The position numbers and the translations under genes are program-made. DNA of 64,000 nt from Afipia clevelandensis ATCC 49720. Lineage in GTDB: Bacteria > Pseudomonadota > Alphaproteobacteria > Rhizobiales > Xanthobacteraceae. This document shows, one piece after another, positions 18,526 to 27,398 of this stretch; position 1 is the stretch's first letter, and the number at the start of each line of letters is the position of its first letter. The notes under the pieces were generated by a model, which ran no database searches, was not told where the DNA came from, and was given only the letters and a program-made list of their open reading frames with translations. Where the stretch lies: assembly GCF_000336555.1 (NCBI RefSeq), contig NZ_KB375281.1, positions 1,282,713 through 1,346,712 of the forward strand, read 5' to 3'.

Positions 18526-19342
18526 GAGTACCCTCCATGTCTACTACGTCGAAGGTCACCGCGCCCGATTTGGAGCGTTTGGCGCGAATGCCGTGCCCCA
18601 TGGCCTCTTTGGCATCCTCAGGCATGAGAACTTTGAGTTCAGTCTTGGCCCGCTCGTGGTCGAGATGAGCCCTGCGTGTTTCAAGATAAAGGGATGCAAA
18701 TTCAGCCCAGGAATTGGAGGCGCTCATATCGACTACCCGGACGGCTTCAATCCGCGGCTTGGGTGGCTCACAGTCGAACAGTGCCGGCGGTTCACCGGTC
18801 TTGACCGCGTGCCAAAAGGCCTTTTCCGCGGCAATCAGGACGGTTTGGTAGATCGGATCGGCCTCGATCGTAAGTTCGACCCATTTTCCGCCACCATTGA
18901 TGATCGACAACACCGACATGTTGGTTTCGGCAACCAGCATGTTGTGCTGTAACTGTGCCATATGCTTTTCGGCGGCGGCCTCTTCCGAAAACGCCCAAGG
19001 CAACATGAATTTTGCCTCGAAAACGGCGCCAGTTGCTTCCACCAGCCCATCTAGGGTAGCTGCCATCCAAGGCAACGCCCGGTGAATGGCGTGGCGCTGG
19101 ACGGCTACGATGCGATGCCCTGATTGGCGCTCAAACCAGCGCCGATTGAGGTCTTCCGTCACATGTCCCAATTGAACGATCAACTCACCGGAGAGATCAG
19201 GTCCAGCCGCTTCGCCGCGTTTTTCGCGCCAGAGGCGCTGTAAAGCCTTATCGTCCCTGCCCATGATGATACGAGCATCCGAGCCGCCTATGAAATGGCG
19301 CCGATTGATAGTGTGGACTTGCTTCTTTTCAGAAACTGGCAC
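18512..19342 (-). CDS. YqaJ-type PD-(D/E)XK exonuclease (phage recombination)
   Basis: A 276-residue nuclease of the lambda-exonuclease/YqaJ family. The N terminus [15 protein letters not shown], the acidic residue in [12 protein letters not shown], and the core [16 protein letters not shown], which supplies the D and ExK of the active site, are all present. It would resect double-strand ends to give 3' overhangs for the ERF annealing protein encoded just downstream; the two genes overlap by 14 bp. An XRE regulator gene is divergent from it. This exonuclease/annealase pair is the typical phage recombination module. Confidence 0.85.
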   Translation of the reverse strand: MPVSEKKQVHTINRRHFIGGSDARIIMGRDDKALQRLWREKRGEAAGPDLSGELIVQLGHVTEDLNRRWFERQSGHRIVAVQRHAIHRALPWMAATLDGLVEATGAVFEAKFMLPWAFSEEAAAEKHMAQLQHNMLVAETNMSVLSIINGGGKWVELTIEADPIYQTVLIAAEKAFWHAVKTGEPPALFDCEPPKPRIEAVRVVDMSASNSWAEFASLYLETRRAHLDHERAKTELKVLMPEDAKEAMGHGIRAKRSKSGAVTFDVVDMEGTHASL

Positions 19343-19434
19343 TGGTTAGCCTCCGAGTTCGGTTTGGGGTAAGAATGCAAAAATATGCACATATCCTTAA
19401 TCAACATTTTCTGTTGAACCAAACAAACGGCAAC

Positions 19435-19683
19435 ATGTCAACGAAAATTTCTTACACAATAACGGCGGGCCAGTGCCGCGCTGCGCGTGCCCTACTGGAC
19501 ATCACGCAGCCGGCCCTCGCAGAAATGGCTGGCCTCGGACTGTCGACGATCGTGGATTTTGAGAGGTCTCGGCGTGATGTGTCGCGGGACGCTGTTCGTG
19601 CTGTCCGGGAGGCGCTAGAAGCTGCCGGAGTTCAGTTTATTGCGCGAAACGGAGCGGGGCCCGGGGTGCGTTTGCGTAAATAA
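19435..19683 (+). CDS. Small XRE-type DNA-binding protein
   Basis: An 82-residue helix-turn-helix protein: GQCRAARALLDITQPALAE, then GLGLSTIVDFERSRRDVS. Members next to phage genes are common in this bacterial group. ATG 19435 (MSTKISYTIT) is chosen because the domain begins soon after; the frame is open from 19375. It is divergent from the exonuclease gene across a 92-bp A/T-rich gap that probably holds both promoters, which suggests it controls the recombination genes. Confidence 0.8.
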   Translation: MSTKISYTITAGQCRAARALLDITQPALAEMAGLGLSTIVDFERSRRDVSRDAVRAVREALEAAGVQFIARNGAGPGVRLRK

Positions 19684-19732
19684 CTTACGACAACCGGGAC
19701 GAGCGACAACCTTGTTTAGGCACCATAGGCAT

Positions 19733-20011
19733 GACTACGAAATCAAAACCAGCCGCGCCCGGTGCGTCGGCTGCAATCGACCTTGGCTAGATCGAGCAGG
19801 TTTACTAGTCCGAAGGCCGGACGGTCCAGAGAATGAAATGCCAGCGTCATCGCCCGCTTCTCTCCGCCGACCGTCCTGACGGTATCAGACGATAGCTGGC
19901 GGCAACACTTCGTTACCTCTGCAGCTGCAAGACCTTAGTACCTTCCGGTCCTCGCTTAAGGGGATGGCTGTTGCGAAGCCCGGCGCGGACCGGAGTAAGC
20001 AGCCCCGCAAC
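19733..20011 (-). pseudogene. Decayed partial copy of the GT39 gene
   Basis: Read against the C-terminal part of the intact gene at 12072-13667, this stretch aligns in two blocks. 19733-19805 matches about 12140-12225, and 19818-20011 matches about 12312-12505 (for example CGGACGGTCC, AAATGCCAGCG and GGGATGGC are shared). About 90 bp are missing between the blocks, and stop codons and indels break the frame. It is therefore a remnant, not a gene. The rest of the 444-bp gap (19684-20127) shows nothing else. Confidence 0.75.
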
Positions 20012-20127
20012 CAGGTTCAACAAGAATGTCTGCAGCGAGCCTTCTCGTCCGCGACCAGCATAGAAACAAATTGCAGGCATCGTTGATGCGAACGATAGCA
20101 ATATTCGCGTGTGATACCATTAAAGGG

Positions 20128-20751
20128 CTAACCCACACGCTCAGCAGGCACGCCGACATACACCCCGCTATGAGTAATCGGTTTCACGACAACCGTTCCC
20201 GCTCCCAATGTGACGTCATCACAAACGGAGCACTTGTCGATGATGGTGCTGCCGGTGCCGGCAAACACAAAATCACCCAATCGGCTTGCACCTGCCAGCA
20301 CCGTACTGACGGAAACGTGCGTGAACTTCCCAACGATGCAATCGTGTTCGACGATGGCGCCGGTGTTGAGAATGCACCCCTCGCCGATCTCGGCCATCGG
20401 CCCGACATGGGCATGATGGCCGATGAACGTGCCAGCGCCGATAACAGAACCGACGCCAATCGTGGCAGAAGGAGAGATCACGGTGGCAATGGGCCAGCCT
20501 CCCGCCACGATGGCGTCGACCTGGATTTGCCTTTTTTTATTATCACCCGCTGCGGGAAAACACGCCCACCCTTCAGGCAAGCCGCCATCGAATGTCCTGA
20601 CGATCGGAAAGCCCAGAAATTTTTCGCCCTCGCGCGCATTCGCGTCGGCAAAACATAGCTGACGGATACCCGATGCCAGCGCGACATCGGCAACACTGCG
20701 CGCATGCCCTCCGAAGCCGAAAATCCGCAAGCCGGCGGGTGCCGCCGTCAT
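20128..20751 (-). CDS. NeuD/PglD-like sugar O/N-acetyltransferase, candidate perosamine N-acetyltransferase
   Basis: A 207-residue left-handed beta-helix acetyltransferase. The N terminus RIFGFGGHARSVADVAL is the PglD-type nucleotide-sugar binding Rossmann half; hexapeptide repeats follow (IGVGSVIGAGTFIGHHAHVG, IGEGCILNTGAIVEHDC), with the candidate catalytic histidine in VEHDC. PerB of Caulobacter, which N-acetylates GDP-perosamine, is of this family, and a perosamine-synthetase-like gene lies at 26274, so that role is inferred here. Its start overlaps the preceding gene's stop by four bases, and it is last in a five-gene minus operon. Confidence 0.82.
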   Translation of the reverse strand: MTAAPAGLRIFGFGGHARSVADVALASGIRQLCFADANAREGEKFLGFPIVRTFDGGLPEGWACFPAAGDNKKRQIQVDAIVAGGWPIATVISPSATIGVGSVIGAGTFIGHHAHVGPMAEIGEGCILNTGAIVEHDCIVGKFTHVSVSTVLAGASRLGDFVFAGTGSTIIDKCSVCDDVTLGAGTVVVKPITHSGVYVGVPAERVG

Positions 20752-22379
20752 TGTCGTGAACTCTCTCGAGACGGCTCGCTCGATATGCGATCAAGGATGG
20801 CAACGTGTTCGTCGACCACATCTTGCCAGGTCCGCTCTGCAAGCTTGTTGTAAAGCGGAAGTTGCCGCTCTAGCAGCGCATCCTTGTTCTGCAGCGCCCA
20901 CTCGATTTTGTCGGCCATCGCCTTGCAGTCGTAGGGATCGAACAGCATGAGATCCTGCATATCGGGATCGGTGACAACTTCCTCTGTGACGGCAATCTTG
21001 GCCATCACGACCGGCGTTCCGACCGAAAGAGCTTCCGTCAGCGTGAATGGACAACCGCCTTCGCTCAGGCTGGGGTTCACAGCCAGATCCGCAAGCCGAT
21101 AGCATGCAGCAAGCTCCCGCGCGGAGAGGCCGTGCAGACACAACACGTCGTTCTGCAGGTTGTGGTCTTTTATGAATCGCGCAACCTCCGGGATATCTCT
21201 CGGATTTCCAGTTAATACCAACTTATGCCCGATATACTTCCGCTTCAGCAGATACTCATACGCGCGAAGCAGCGAGACGATATTCTTGTTGGGTCTGAAC
21301 TGGCTGGCGTAGAAAATGAAGCGAATACCTCCGTTGTAGAGATTGACAGCCCCCGGATTACCGATCGCCTTATGCAGAGTGCCGCGAAACAAGTTCTCGC
21401 ACAGAGCATCTTGAATATCGGAGCTTTCAGAATGCCCCGACACTGAGATTAGCTCATCCAATCTATTCGCGCCATGACGAACGACCGATACAATACCGGG
21501 ATCTACCTGATATCGATGAACCAAGGTCGCATATTTGACATCGTCGCTATAGGTAACGAAGTGGTCCGCCCCTTCGACAGTCTTCTCCACTGACCTGAAT
21601 ACTTCTAGAAATCGATTACCGCCTGTGGATGAAAACGAGATCGGAAAATTCGTCAAAACGACATCTGGAACGCAGACTAATCGCGGCGCTTCGATGTCGT
21701 TGAATTGCGGCCAGAACGCTGCTGGCGAATACCACGCACGAATCTCCTTTCGTTTGTTCGCATAATCGCTGATCAGCTTCGCCTCTCCATTCTCCATGAA
21801 TTGGAAAACGCGCCACTTCCCGGAAGCGGTTGGCAAATCCTCCGTCATCCTGGCAAGGGCCGACCGTACTTTCCGTAACCGCGCTGAACGAAATCTGAAT
21901 TTACCCAGCAGAGTTTTGAATAGGCTTAGGGACACCCAAACAAAATATACGACTGCCGCTATCAGCGTAAAAGGAAGCGTAGCTATCACGAGCACGGTCA
22001 AGATCACGCTGCTCCGCGTTGTGGCCAGCGTGCGCTCTGCTTTTGTCCTCGTTGCTTCAAAAAGATTCTTTATTCTCTCGAAGAGCCGAGACGATCGCTT
22101 TTCGCGTTTTCGATCTTTAAACCTCCGATAGAAATCGTACAAACCAAGAAGTACTGGTTTTTTCTCCGGGCCGATAACATCGAATCCTTCGGGGGGAATA
22201 CCTGCATCTTCGAAAAGCTGCTGAAGATTTTTCCGAGACCAACTCGGGCATGCGATGACAAAGCGAACGTCTCCACGACGATTGGCTGCTTTCAGGAACT
22301 CAGCGAGAAGCCGGCCAAGCCCTTCAGCCCGCAGATCAACAAGGGGAGGATAAGCGAGATAGATCCCGTAGATTTTCAC
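20748..22379 (-). CDS. Family 4 glycosyltransferase with internal membrane segment
   Basis: A 543-residue GT-B enzyme. The C-terminal donor-binding domain shows IFYASQFRPNKNI, then LSEGGCPFTLTEALSVGTPVV, the E-x7-E motif. Unusually, residues about 123-155 (ILTVLVIATLPFTLIAAVVY and onward) form a hydrophobic segment inside the N-terminal half, bordered by basic residues, which could anchor the enzyme to the inner membrane. Four-base overlaps on both sides place it firmly in the wzm-wzt operon. The sugar and linkage are unknown. Confidence 0.86.
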   Translation of the reverse strand: MKIYGIYLAYPPLVDLRAEGLGRLLAEFLKAANRRGDVRFVIACPSWSRKNLQQLFEDAGIPPEGFDVIGPEKKPVLLGLYDFYRRFKDRKREKRSSRLFERIKNLFEATRTKAERTLATTRSSVILTVLVIATLPFTLIAAVVYFVWVSLSLFKTLLGKFRFRSARLRKVRSALARMTEDLPTASGKWRVFQFMENGEAKLISDYANKRKEIRAWYSPAAFWPQFNDIEAPRLVCVPDVVLTNFPISFSSTGGNRFLEVFRSVEKTVEGADHFVTYSDDVKYATLVHRYQVDPGIVSVVRHGANRLDELISVSGHSESSDIQDALCENLFRGTLHKAIGNPGAVNLYNGGIRFIFYASQFRPNKNIVSLLRAYEYLLKRKYIGHKLVLTGNPRDIPEVARFIKDHNLQNDVLCLHGLSARELAACYRLADLAVNPSLSEGGCPFTLTEALSVGTPVVMAKIAVTEEVVTDPDMQDLMLFDPYDCKAMADKIEWALQNKDALLERQLPLYNKLAERTWQDVVDEHVAILDRISSEPSRESSRQ

Positions 22380-24667
22380 AGATAATCCCTCACGACGTCC
22401 CAGTACGCACCAGAGAGATTTTCCAAGGATTGGCTTGCGAGCCGTTCCGCTGAGGGAAGTGCTTGCCGCAACGCAGCATCTTCAACCTCCATCTTCTTGA
22501 GCTGACGAGCCATATTTTCGGAATCGTCTGCCTCCATCCAACACAAGTTCAGACCGAACTGCCGATCGATTTCGCGCATGGCAGGATAGTCGCTCGAAAG
22601 CGATGGCACACCGAAATGTGCGGCCTCGACAACGGAAAATGTTCCATTGTCGATCCGGCCGGGATGCCAAAGAAATGCCGCCTCGCCAAGTTGTCTGCGG
22701 TAGATCCGATCGGACAATTCGCCCACAATCTTGAATTTCCGCCTCAGTTCGTCGCTTGAGCGAAGAATTTCACTTAGGGCTTCTAGGTGAGCTCGGCCTT
22801 TCTTCAACAGGTCTCCCGTCTCGACGCCTGTGACACGACACTCCAGCTTTCCGTTATAGTCCTCGTAGTAAATTTGAAGCGCTTTGAGCGCTGCCTCGTG
22901 ATTTTTGTGCGGGGCGAGATTTGTCGTCCAGAGAAAATAGCTGGCGTCTTCAATGCGCAGGCTTCGCGTGGCAGATTCCGAGAAGTCCGGCGCCAGCATC
23001 GGCATTTTTCTGACTTTTCTGCTCGGAAGCCCGGCGAATTGCAGCGCGTCACTCCGAGTAAACTCTGTCGTTACTAGAATTGCATCCGCGGCATGAGCGC
23101 GAGCAACAAACTGCTGACTCACGATATCTTCCAGAACAGGCACGTATCGCTGAATGTAGCCGTAGACCATCAGAACGTGCGGCCTGATAGGAAGCAATGG
23201 TAGCTCCAGCCGGTCGGAGACGATGACCCAGAGATCGCAATCCATGAATTGATTGATGCCGTCGTCCGGCGCTTGATACAGTTGATTAACGAGCGGCTGT
23301 TCAATCCCTGCATAGACACAAGCCCGGGATGCCTCCTGATAAGACATCGTGAGCCATCGGAACGGGCGACGTTTTATTGATTCAGGAAGATCGGCGAATT
23401 CTTCGCGCGGGTAGCTGCGTGGATCATCAAGATGCCCGAAAACAACTTCCACGTCATCTCCCGCAGCCCGGCTGCCTTCCTGGATCGCACGCGCCAGTAA
23501 CTTCGCGCCTCTCAGACTGCCGCCCCGATACTTTACCGGCACGATAACAGCGATCCGCTTCTTTTGGCTTCGCCTTTCCTTCACCAAGGAACTATCCGCT
23601 CTCAATGTCTCGGTTATCTTCTGAAAACCGGATCGCCATAAAGGCTCGCAATTTTCTGCTTTGAGCGGCTCAAGCAACCGGGGCTGCGACTCGCGAATCT
23701 CATCAATCAAACGGCGATCATCATTCAAGATGCGTTCAATTTTGCTGCGCGCCTCAGCCGGCGTGCGGCAACGGCCGGGCAACTGAGTGCCGCCGAGCTT
23801 ATCGAGCAAGCCATCGGCCATGAAAACCAGCGGCATGCCCGCGCGAATAGCCTCAAAGGGATGGTAGTGAACATGATTGGCATCAGCGCCATGATAATAC
23901 ATCACGCGCAATTCCTGCATGTTCCGCTGGTGAATTTCGCTCGACTGGAAACCGAGAATGCGAGGATCGGAAACAGCAACCGGCTGCGCGCCGCCAACGA
24001 CGTAAGGCAAACCCGAGAACGCTTTCTTAAACTCGTTATAGACCTTCTGATAGTAACGGCTGAAGCCTAGATCCGGACAGATGAAAAAGATCCGCTTGTC
24101 CGTCCCTTTCCATTTGTTATCGAGACGGGCATTCGGCAAACCGGCCGGCAGGAATATGGCGCGCTTTTGCAGATAGTGTGACTCACTGTCAGCCAAATGC
24201 GCATATGCCTGACCGAACCAAAAGCTTGAACCGAAGGTTTGCGGCGACCACAGCAACCCTTCTCTGCGAGCTCGCCAAACAAAACTATCGCTATAGGATT
24301 CATCGGGAATGCCGTAGGCACGCCAAATCTTTGCGCCATCGAAGTGGCGGGTCATCGACTGGAAAAAAGCTGTCTTCAGCAAAATAAAAAACGCGACATC
24401 GAAATGCCTGTTCGCAATCTCCCACGCATGACGTCCGGGATCGTCGTACCAATTCACCGCATTCAGCACAGCGAGATCGTCAGCCGGTATTGTAAGGTGT
24501 TGATCCTCCGACCAGTCAATTGAAGCCGAACGAAACGCAGGGTCAGCCGGGATACGCTTCGGCAGAAACACTTCCTGCACTCCGATACGCTTGAGCATCG
24601 GAACTTCGAACTGGCGCGCAGTGGTGTGGTTGAGAAGCCACATCACGCGGAGAGGCCGTTCTGTCAT
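22376..24667 (-). CDS. Large two-domain glycosyltransferase
   Basis: A 763-residue protein with two glycosyltransferase-like halves. The first (about 1-330) contains FFICPDLGFSRYYQKVY and FEAIRAGMPLVFMADGL, like a GT-B donor domain. The second (about 370-763) opens with KKRIAVIVPVKYRGGSLRGA and contains WTTNLAPHKNHEAALKAL and NGTFSVVEAAHFGVPSLSSD, a family 4-type E-x7-E site. Dual-domain enzymes of this sort can build a polymer by alternating two linkages, as in mannan O-antigen polymerases. It overlaps both neighbours by four bases. Confidence 0.85.
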   Translation of the reverse strand: MTERPLRVMWLLNHTTARQFEVPMLKRIGVQEVFLPKRIPADPAFRSASIDWSEDQHLTIPADDLAVLNAVNWYDDPGRHAWEIANRHFDVAFFILLKTAFFQSMTRHFDGAKIWRAYGIPDESYSDSFVWRARREGLLWSPQTFGSSFWFGQAYAHLADSESHYLQKRAIFLPAGLPNARLDNKWKGTDKRIFFICPDLGFSRYYQKVYNEFKKAFSGLPYVVGGAQPVAVSDPRILGFQSSEIHQRNMQELRVMYYHGADANHVHYHPFEAIRAGMPLVFMADGLLDKLGGTQLPGRCRTPAEARSKIERILNDDRRLIDEIRESQPRLLEPLKAENCEPLWRSGFQKITETLRADSSLVKERRSQKKRIAVIVPVKYRGGSLRGAKLLARAIQEGSRAAGDDVEVVFGHLDDPRSYPREEFADLPESIKRRPFRWLTMSYQEASRACVYAGIEQPLVNQLYQAPDDGINQFMDCDLWVIVSDRLELPLLPIRPHVLMVYGYIQRYVPVLEDIVSQQFVARAHAADAILVTTEFTRSDALQFAGLPSRKVRKMPMLAPDFSESATRSLRIEDASYFLWTTNLAPHKNHEAALKALQIYYEDYNGKLECRVTGVETGDLLKKGRAHLEALSEILRSSDELRRKFKIVGELSDRIYRRQLGEAAFLWHPGRIDNGTFSVVEAAHFGVPSLSSDYPAMREIDRQFGLNLCWMEADDSENMARQLKKMEVEDAALRQALPSAERLASQSLENLSGAYWDVVRDYL

Positions 24668-25419
24668 TTCCCCGTTCCCGTCAATCGGCCATACTCCTTG
24701 ATGGCCGGCTCCGTTGCACCGTCAAACTTTATCTCGCCATGATGCAGAACGATCGCGCGATCGCAAATATCGCGAAGCGATCCAAAATCATGCGTGGCGA
24801 GAATCAATATTTCCGAGTCCTCGATCAGCTTTGCGATGCGAGCTTTTGCCTTTTGCATGAAATTTGCGTCGCCCGCACCGATCACTTCATCGAGCAGTAA
24901 AATGTCGCCGCCGACCATTGTCGAAATCGCAAACGCGAGGCGCACCTGCATGCCTGCGGAGTAAGTCTTGATGGGATAGTGGATAAACTCGCCAATGTCC
25001 GCGAAAGCGATAATATCCTCTTCGACCGAACGCATGAATTTCGGCGTCAATCCAAGCAGCAAGCCGCGATACAGAATGTTTTCCCGGCCAGTCGCTTCAA
25101 GCTCGAAGCCAAGGCTCAAGTCAAACAGCGAGCGCACGATCCCTTTCACATACCGCGAGCCCGACGAAACGGGATATAGGCCCGCCACCATCTTGAGGAA
25201 TGTGGATTTTCCGGCACCGTTATGACCGATAAGCCCGACCCTCTCCCCGGGCCGGATTTGAAGTGTGATGTTCTTGAGCGCATGAACGTCATGCACCTCA
25301 TGCTTGGCGTGACGGCCAATTGTGACTCCCATAAGGAGTGTTTTCAGCGAGCGCTCCCTGAACGCAACGGCTGAATAGTGCAAATTGATCCCGTCGAGCT
25401 GAATGTAATTGCCCGTCAT
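24664..25419 (-). CDS. Polysaccharide ABC exporter ATPase (Wzt-like), first set
   Basis: A 251-residue ABC ATPase: Walker A GHNGAGKSTFLKM, signature YSAGMQVRLAFA, Walker B ILLLDEVIGAGD, switch histidine in LATHDF. It is of the KpsT/Wzt subfamily but stops after the nucleotide-binding domain, so it lacks the C-terminal carbohydrate-binding domain that some Wzt proteins use to recognise a capped chain end. ATG 25419 (MTGNYIQLDG) overlaps the permease stop by four bases; the longer open frame to 25527 lies inside the permease gene. It exports lipid-linked polysaccharide with the permease at 25416. Confidence 0.92.
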   Translation of the reverse strand: MTGNYIQLDGINLHYSAVAFRERSLKTLLMGVTIGRHAKHEVHDVHALKNITLQIRPGERVGLIGHNGAGKSTFLKMVAGLYPVSSGSRYVKGIVRSLFDLSLGFELEATGRENILYRGLLLGLTPKFMRSVEEDIIAFADIGEFIHYPIKTYSAGMQVRLAFAISTMVGGDILLLDEVIGAGDANFMQKAKARIAKLIEDSEILILATHDFGSLRDICDRAIVLHHGEIKFDGATEPAIKEYGRLTGTGK

Positions 25420-26195
25420 AGATAAAAGATGACCCTGTTCTCGGACTTTCGGCCGACCATCAATGCAACTGCAAAAGCCACCACAATGGCAAGGCCACAT
25501 GCTGCGAAGTTGTCCAGTGTTGGCCATTGCCCGCGCAAAAGCGGCGCACGAACGATCTCCAGCAAATGATAGATGGGGTTATAATCCACCAGAAAGCCGA
25601 GGCCTCCATTCCGAAAAAGGCTGGCTTCGAAATAAATGGGCGATACGAACCACATCGCCTGCAAGATCAGCGCGAGCGCCGGGGTCAGATCGCGAAAGCG
25701 TGCGCCGATATAGGCAAGCGCGGTTGCCATCGGCCAGGCCAATAGCGCCGCAAGGGGAAATACCAGCGGCACAACGATCCAGCACCATCCGAAGTTTTGC
25801 GGCATCACAACGAGCACCCAACCGATCAGGCTAATGCTCGCCATCATCAGAACCATCAGATTGGTCAGCGTATTGCGCAGCGTATAGATCGCCAACGGAT
25901 GACGATATTGTTTGATATACGGTTCCGCCTGAACGAACGACATGGAACCTACTGTCAGCGTTCCAATAAAAAATTCCCAGAGAATCATTCCGGACAAAAT
26001 GTACGGAGCGTACTCCGCTATATTCTGTTTAAATATTTTCGCGAAAACGAACGACAGCAGCAGTGTCATGCCGAGTGGCTGCAACAGCGACCATGCCACA
26101 CCCAGGTACGATCGGCGCCATTTGGCGCGCAAATCGGACAACGCGAGATGTGTCCAGAAATAGCGAGCCTTGTAGATTCCGTGTATATAGGACAT
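25416..26195 (-). CDS. Polysaccharide ABC exporter permease (Wzm-like), first set
   Basis: A 259-residue ABC-2 permease with six hydrophobic segments. Family landmarks are LALSDLRAKWRRSYLGVAWSL near the N terminus, VSPIYFEASLF, and YNPIYHLLEIVRAPLL. It forms the membrane channel for the ATPase encoded next. It is first in the operon wzm-wzt-GT-GT-acetyltransferase, in which every junction is a four-base overlap, and is divergent from the aminotransferase gene across about 80 bp. Confidence 0.92.
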   Translation of the reverse strand: MSYIHGIYKARYFWTHLALSDLRAKWRRSYLGVAWSLLQPLGMTLLLSFVFAKIFKQNIAEYAPYILSGMILWEFFIGTLTVGSMSFVQAEPYIKQYRHPLAIYTLRNTLTNLMVLMMASISLIGWVLVVMPQNFGWCWIVVPLVFPLAALLAWPMATALAYIGARFRDLTPALALILQAMWFVSPIYFEASLFRNGGLGFLVDYNPIYHLLEIVRAPLLRGQWPTLDNFAACGLAIVVAFAVALMVGRKSENRVIFYL

Positions 26196-26273
26196 CTTCG
26201 TACAATTCAGGGTTGATCTTTCGGCCTTATGCCCCTAACTACACCAAAAGCGTTGATAGGAAATAAGAAAAAA

Positions 26274-27398
26274 ATGATTCCGGTATATCGGCCGTACTTC
26301 ACTGGACGAGAGCAGGAATATGTCAACGACTGCCTCGTCTCGACCTGGATTTCGTCGCGCGGCGCCTACATCGATCGCTTCGAAAAATCGTTTGCCGAAT
26401 ATACCCAAGTTAGCCACGCAACGTCCGTCTGCAACGGCACGGTGGCCCTTCATCTTGCGCTGGTATCCCTTGGCATCGGGCCGGGCGATGAAGTCATCGT
26501 TCCCACGCTGACATATGTCGCGTCGGCCAACATGATCGTTCAAGCCGGTGCAACGCCGGTATTTGCAGACTCGCTTGGCACAACATGGCAGATTGATCCG
26601 GAGGCAATCCGAAAGGCTATCACTCCAAGAACAAAAGCCGTGATGGTCGTCCACCTTTATGGGGGCGCGTGCGACATGGAGCCGATCGTCGAGATCTGCC
26701 GCGCACATAACCTCTTACTTATCGAGGATGCCGCAGAAGCCTTTGGCACGCGATACAAAGGGCAGCACGTCGGAACATTCGGCGAAATATCGACTTTCAG
26801 CTTTTTCGGGAACAAAACTATCACGACCGGCGAAGGCGGCATGGTCGTAACCAACAATTCTGACCTGTACGAGAAGGCCTACCGTCTCAAAACGCAAGGC
26901 GTTTCTCCTCATAGAGAATATTGGCACGAGATCATCGGATACAATTATCGGATGACGAATATCTGTGCGGCTATAGGCTTGGCTCAGATCGAACAGGCAG
27001 ATCACATTCTTTCAAAGAAGCGCCAGGTGACACGTTGGTACGAGCAGTACTTACGTAACTTGCCGCTCAAAGCCCAATCCGTTCAGCCGGACACCGAACA
27101 TTCATGGTGGATGTACTCGGTCTTGCTCGAAACGGAGCAGCTTCGTGACGATCTTAGAGATTTTCTACGGGCAGCGGGTATCGAAACGCGCCCCCTCTTC
27201 CCGCCAATTCATTGCCTGCCGCCCTACAATCGCGGCGAAGTGTTTCCCGTCGCCGAAAACCTCTCCGGGAGAGGCCTAACACTGCCAAGCTACCCCGAAC
27301 TCCGCGAAGAAGAGATCGCGATAATTTCAGTAAAAGTGAAAGAATTCCTCGATCATCAGTCCCAGAGAAAAGTAACTCCGGGCACGGCGTTCGCTTAG
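26274..27398 (+). CDS. DegT/DnrJ/EryC1 aminotransferase, perosamine-synthetase-like
   Basis: A 374-residue PLP-dependent sugar aminotransferase. The PLP lysine is Lys181 in FSFFGNKTITTGEGG, and EDAAEAFG near 151-158 supplies the aspartate to the pyridine nitrogen. The N-terminal IPVYRPYFTGREQEYV and STWISSRG patterns are those of GDP-perosamine synthetases. With a GDP-mannose dehydratase in the same locus it would convert GDP-4-keto-6-deoxymannose to GDP-perosamine. ATG 26274 has GGAAATAAG upstream; the frame is open from 26229. Its end overlaps the convergent glycosyltransferase gene by four bases. UDP-sugar substrates cannot be excluded. Confidence 0.88.
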   Translation: MIPVYRPYFTGREQEYVNDCLVSTWISSRGAYIDRFEKSFAEYTQVSHATSVCNGTVALHLALVSLGIGPGDEVIVPTLTYVASANMIVQAGATPVFADSLGTTWQIDPEAIRKAITPRTKAVMVVHLYGGACDMEPIVEICRAHNLLLIEDAAEAFGTRYKGQHVGTFGEISTFSFFGNKTITTGEGGMVVTNNSDLYEKAYRLKTQGVSPHREYWHEIIGYNYRMTNICAAIGLAQIEQADHILSKKRQVTRWYEQYLRNLPLKAQSVQPDTEHSWWMYSVLLETEQLRDDLRDFLRAAGIETRPLFPPIHCLPPYNRGEVFPVAENLSGRGLTLPSYPELREEEIAIISVKVKEFLDHQSQRKVTPGTAFA

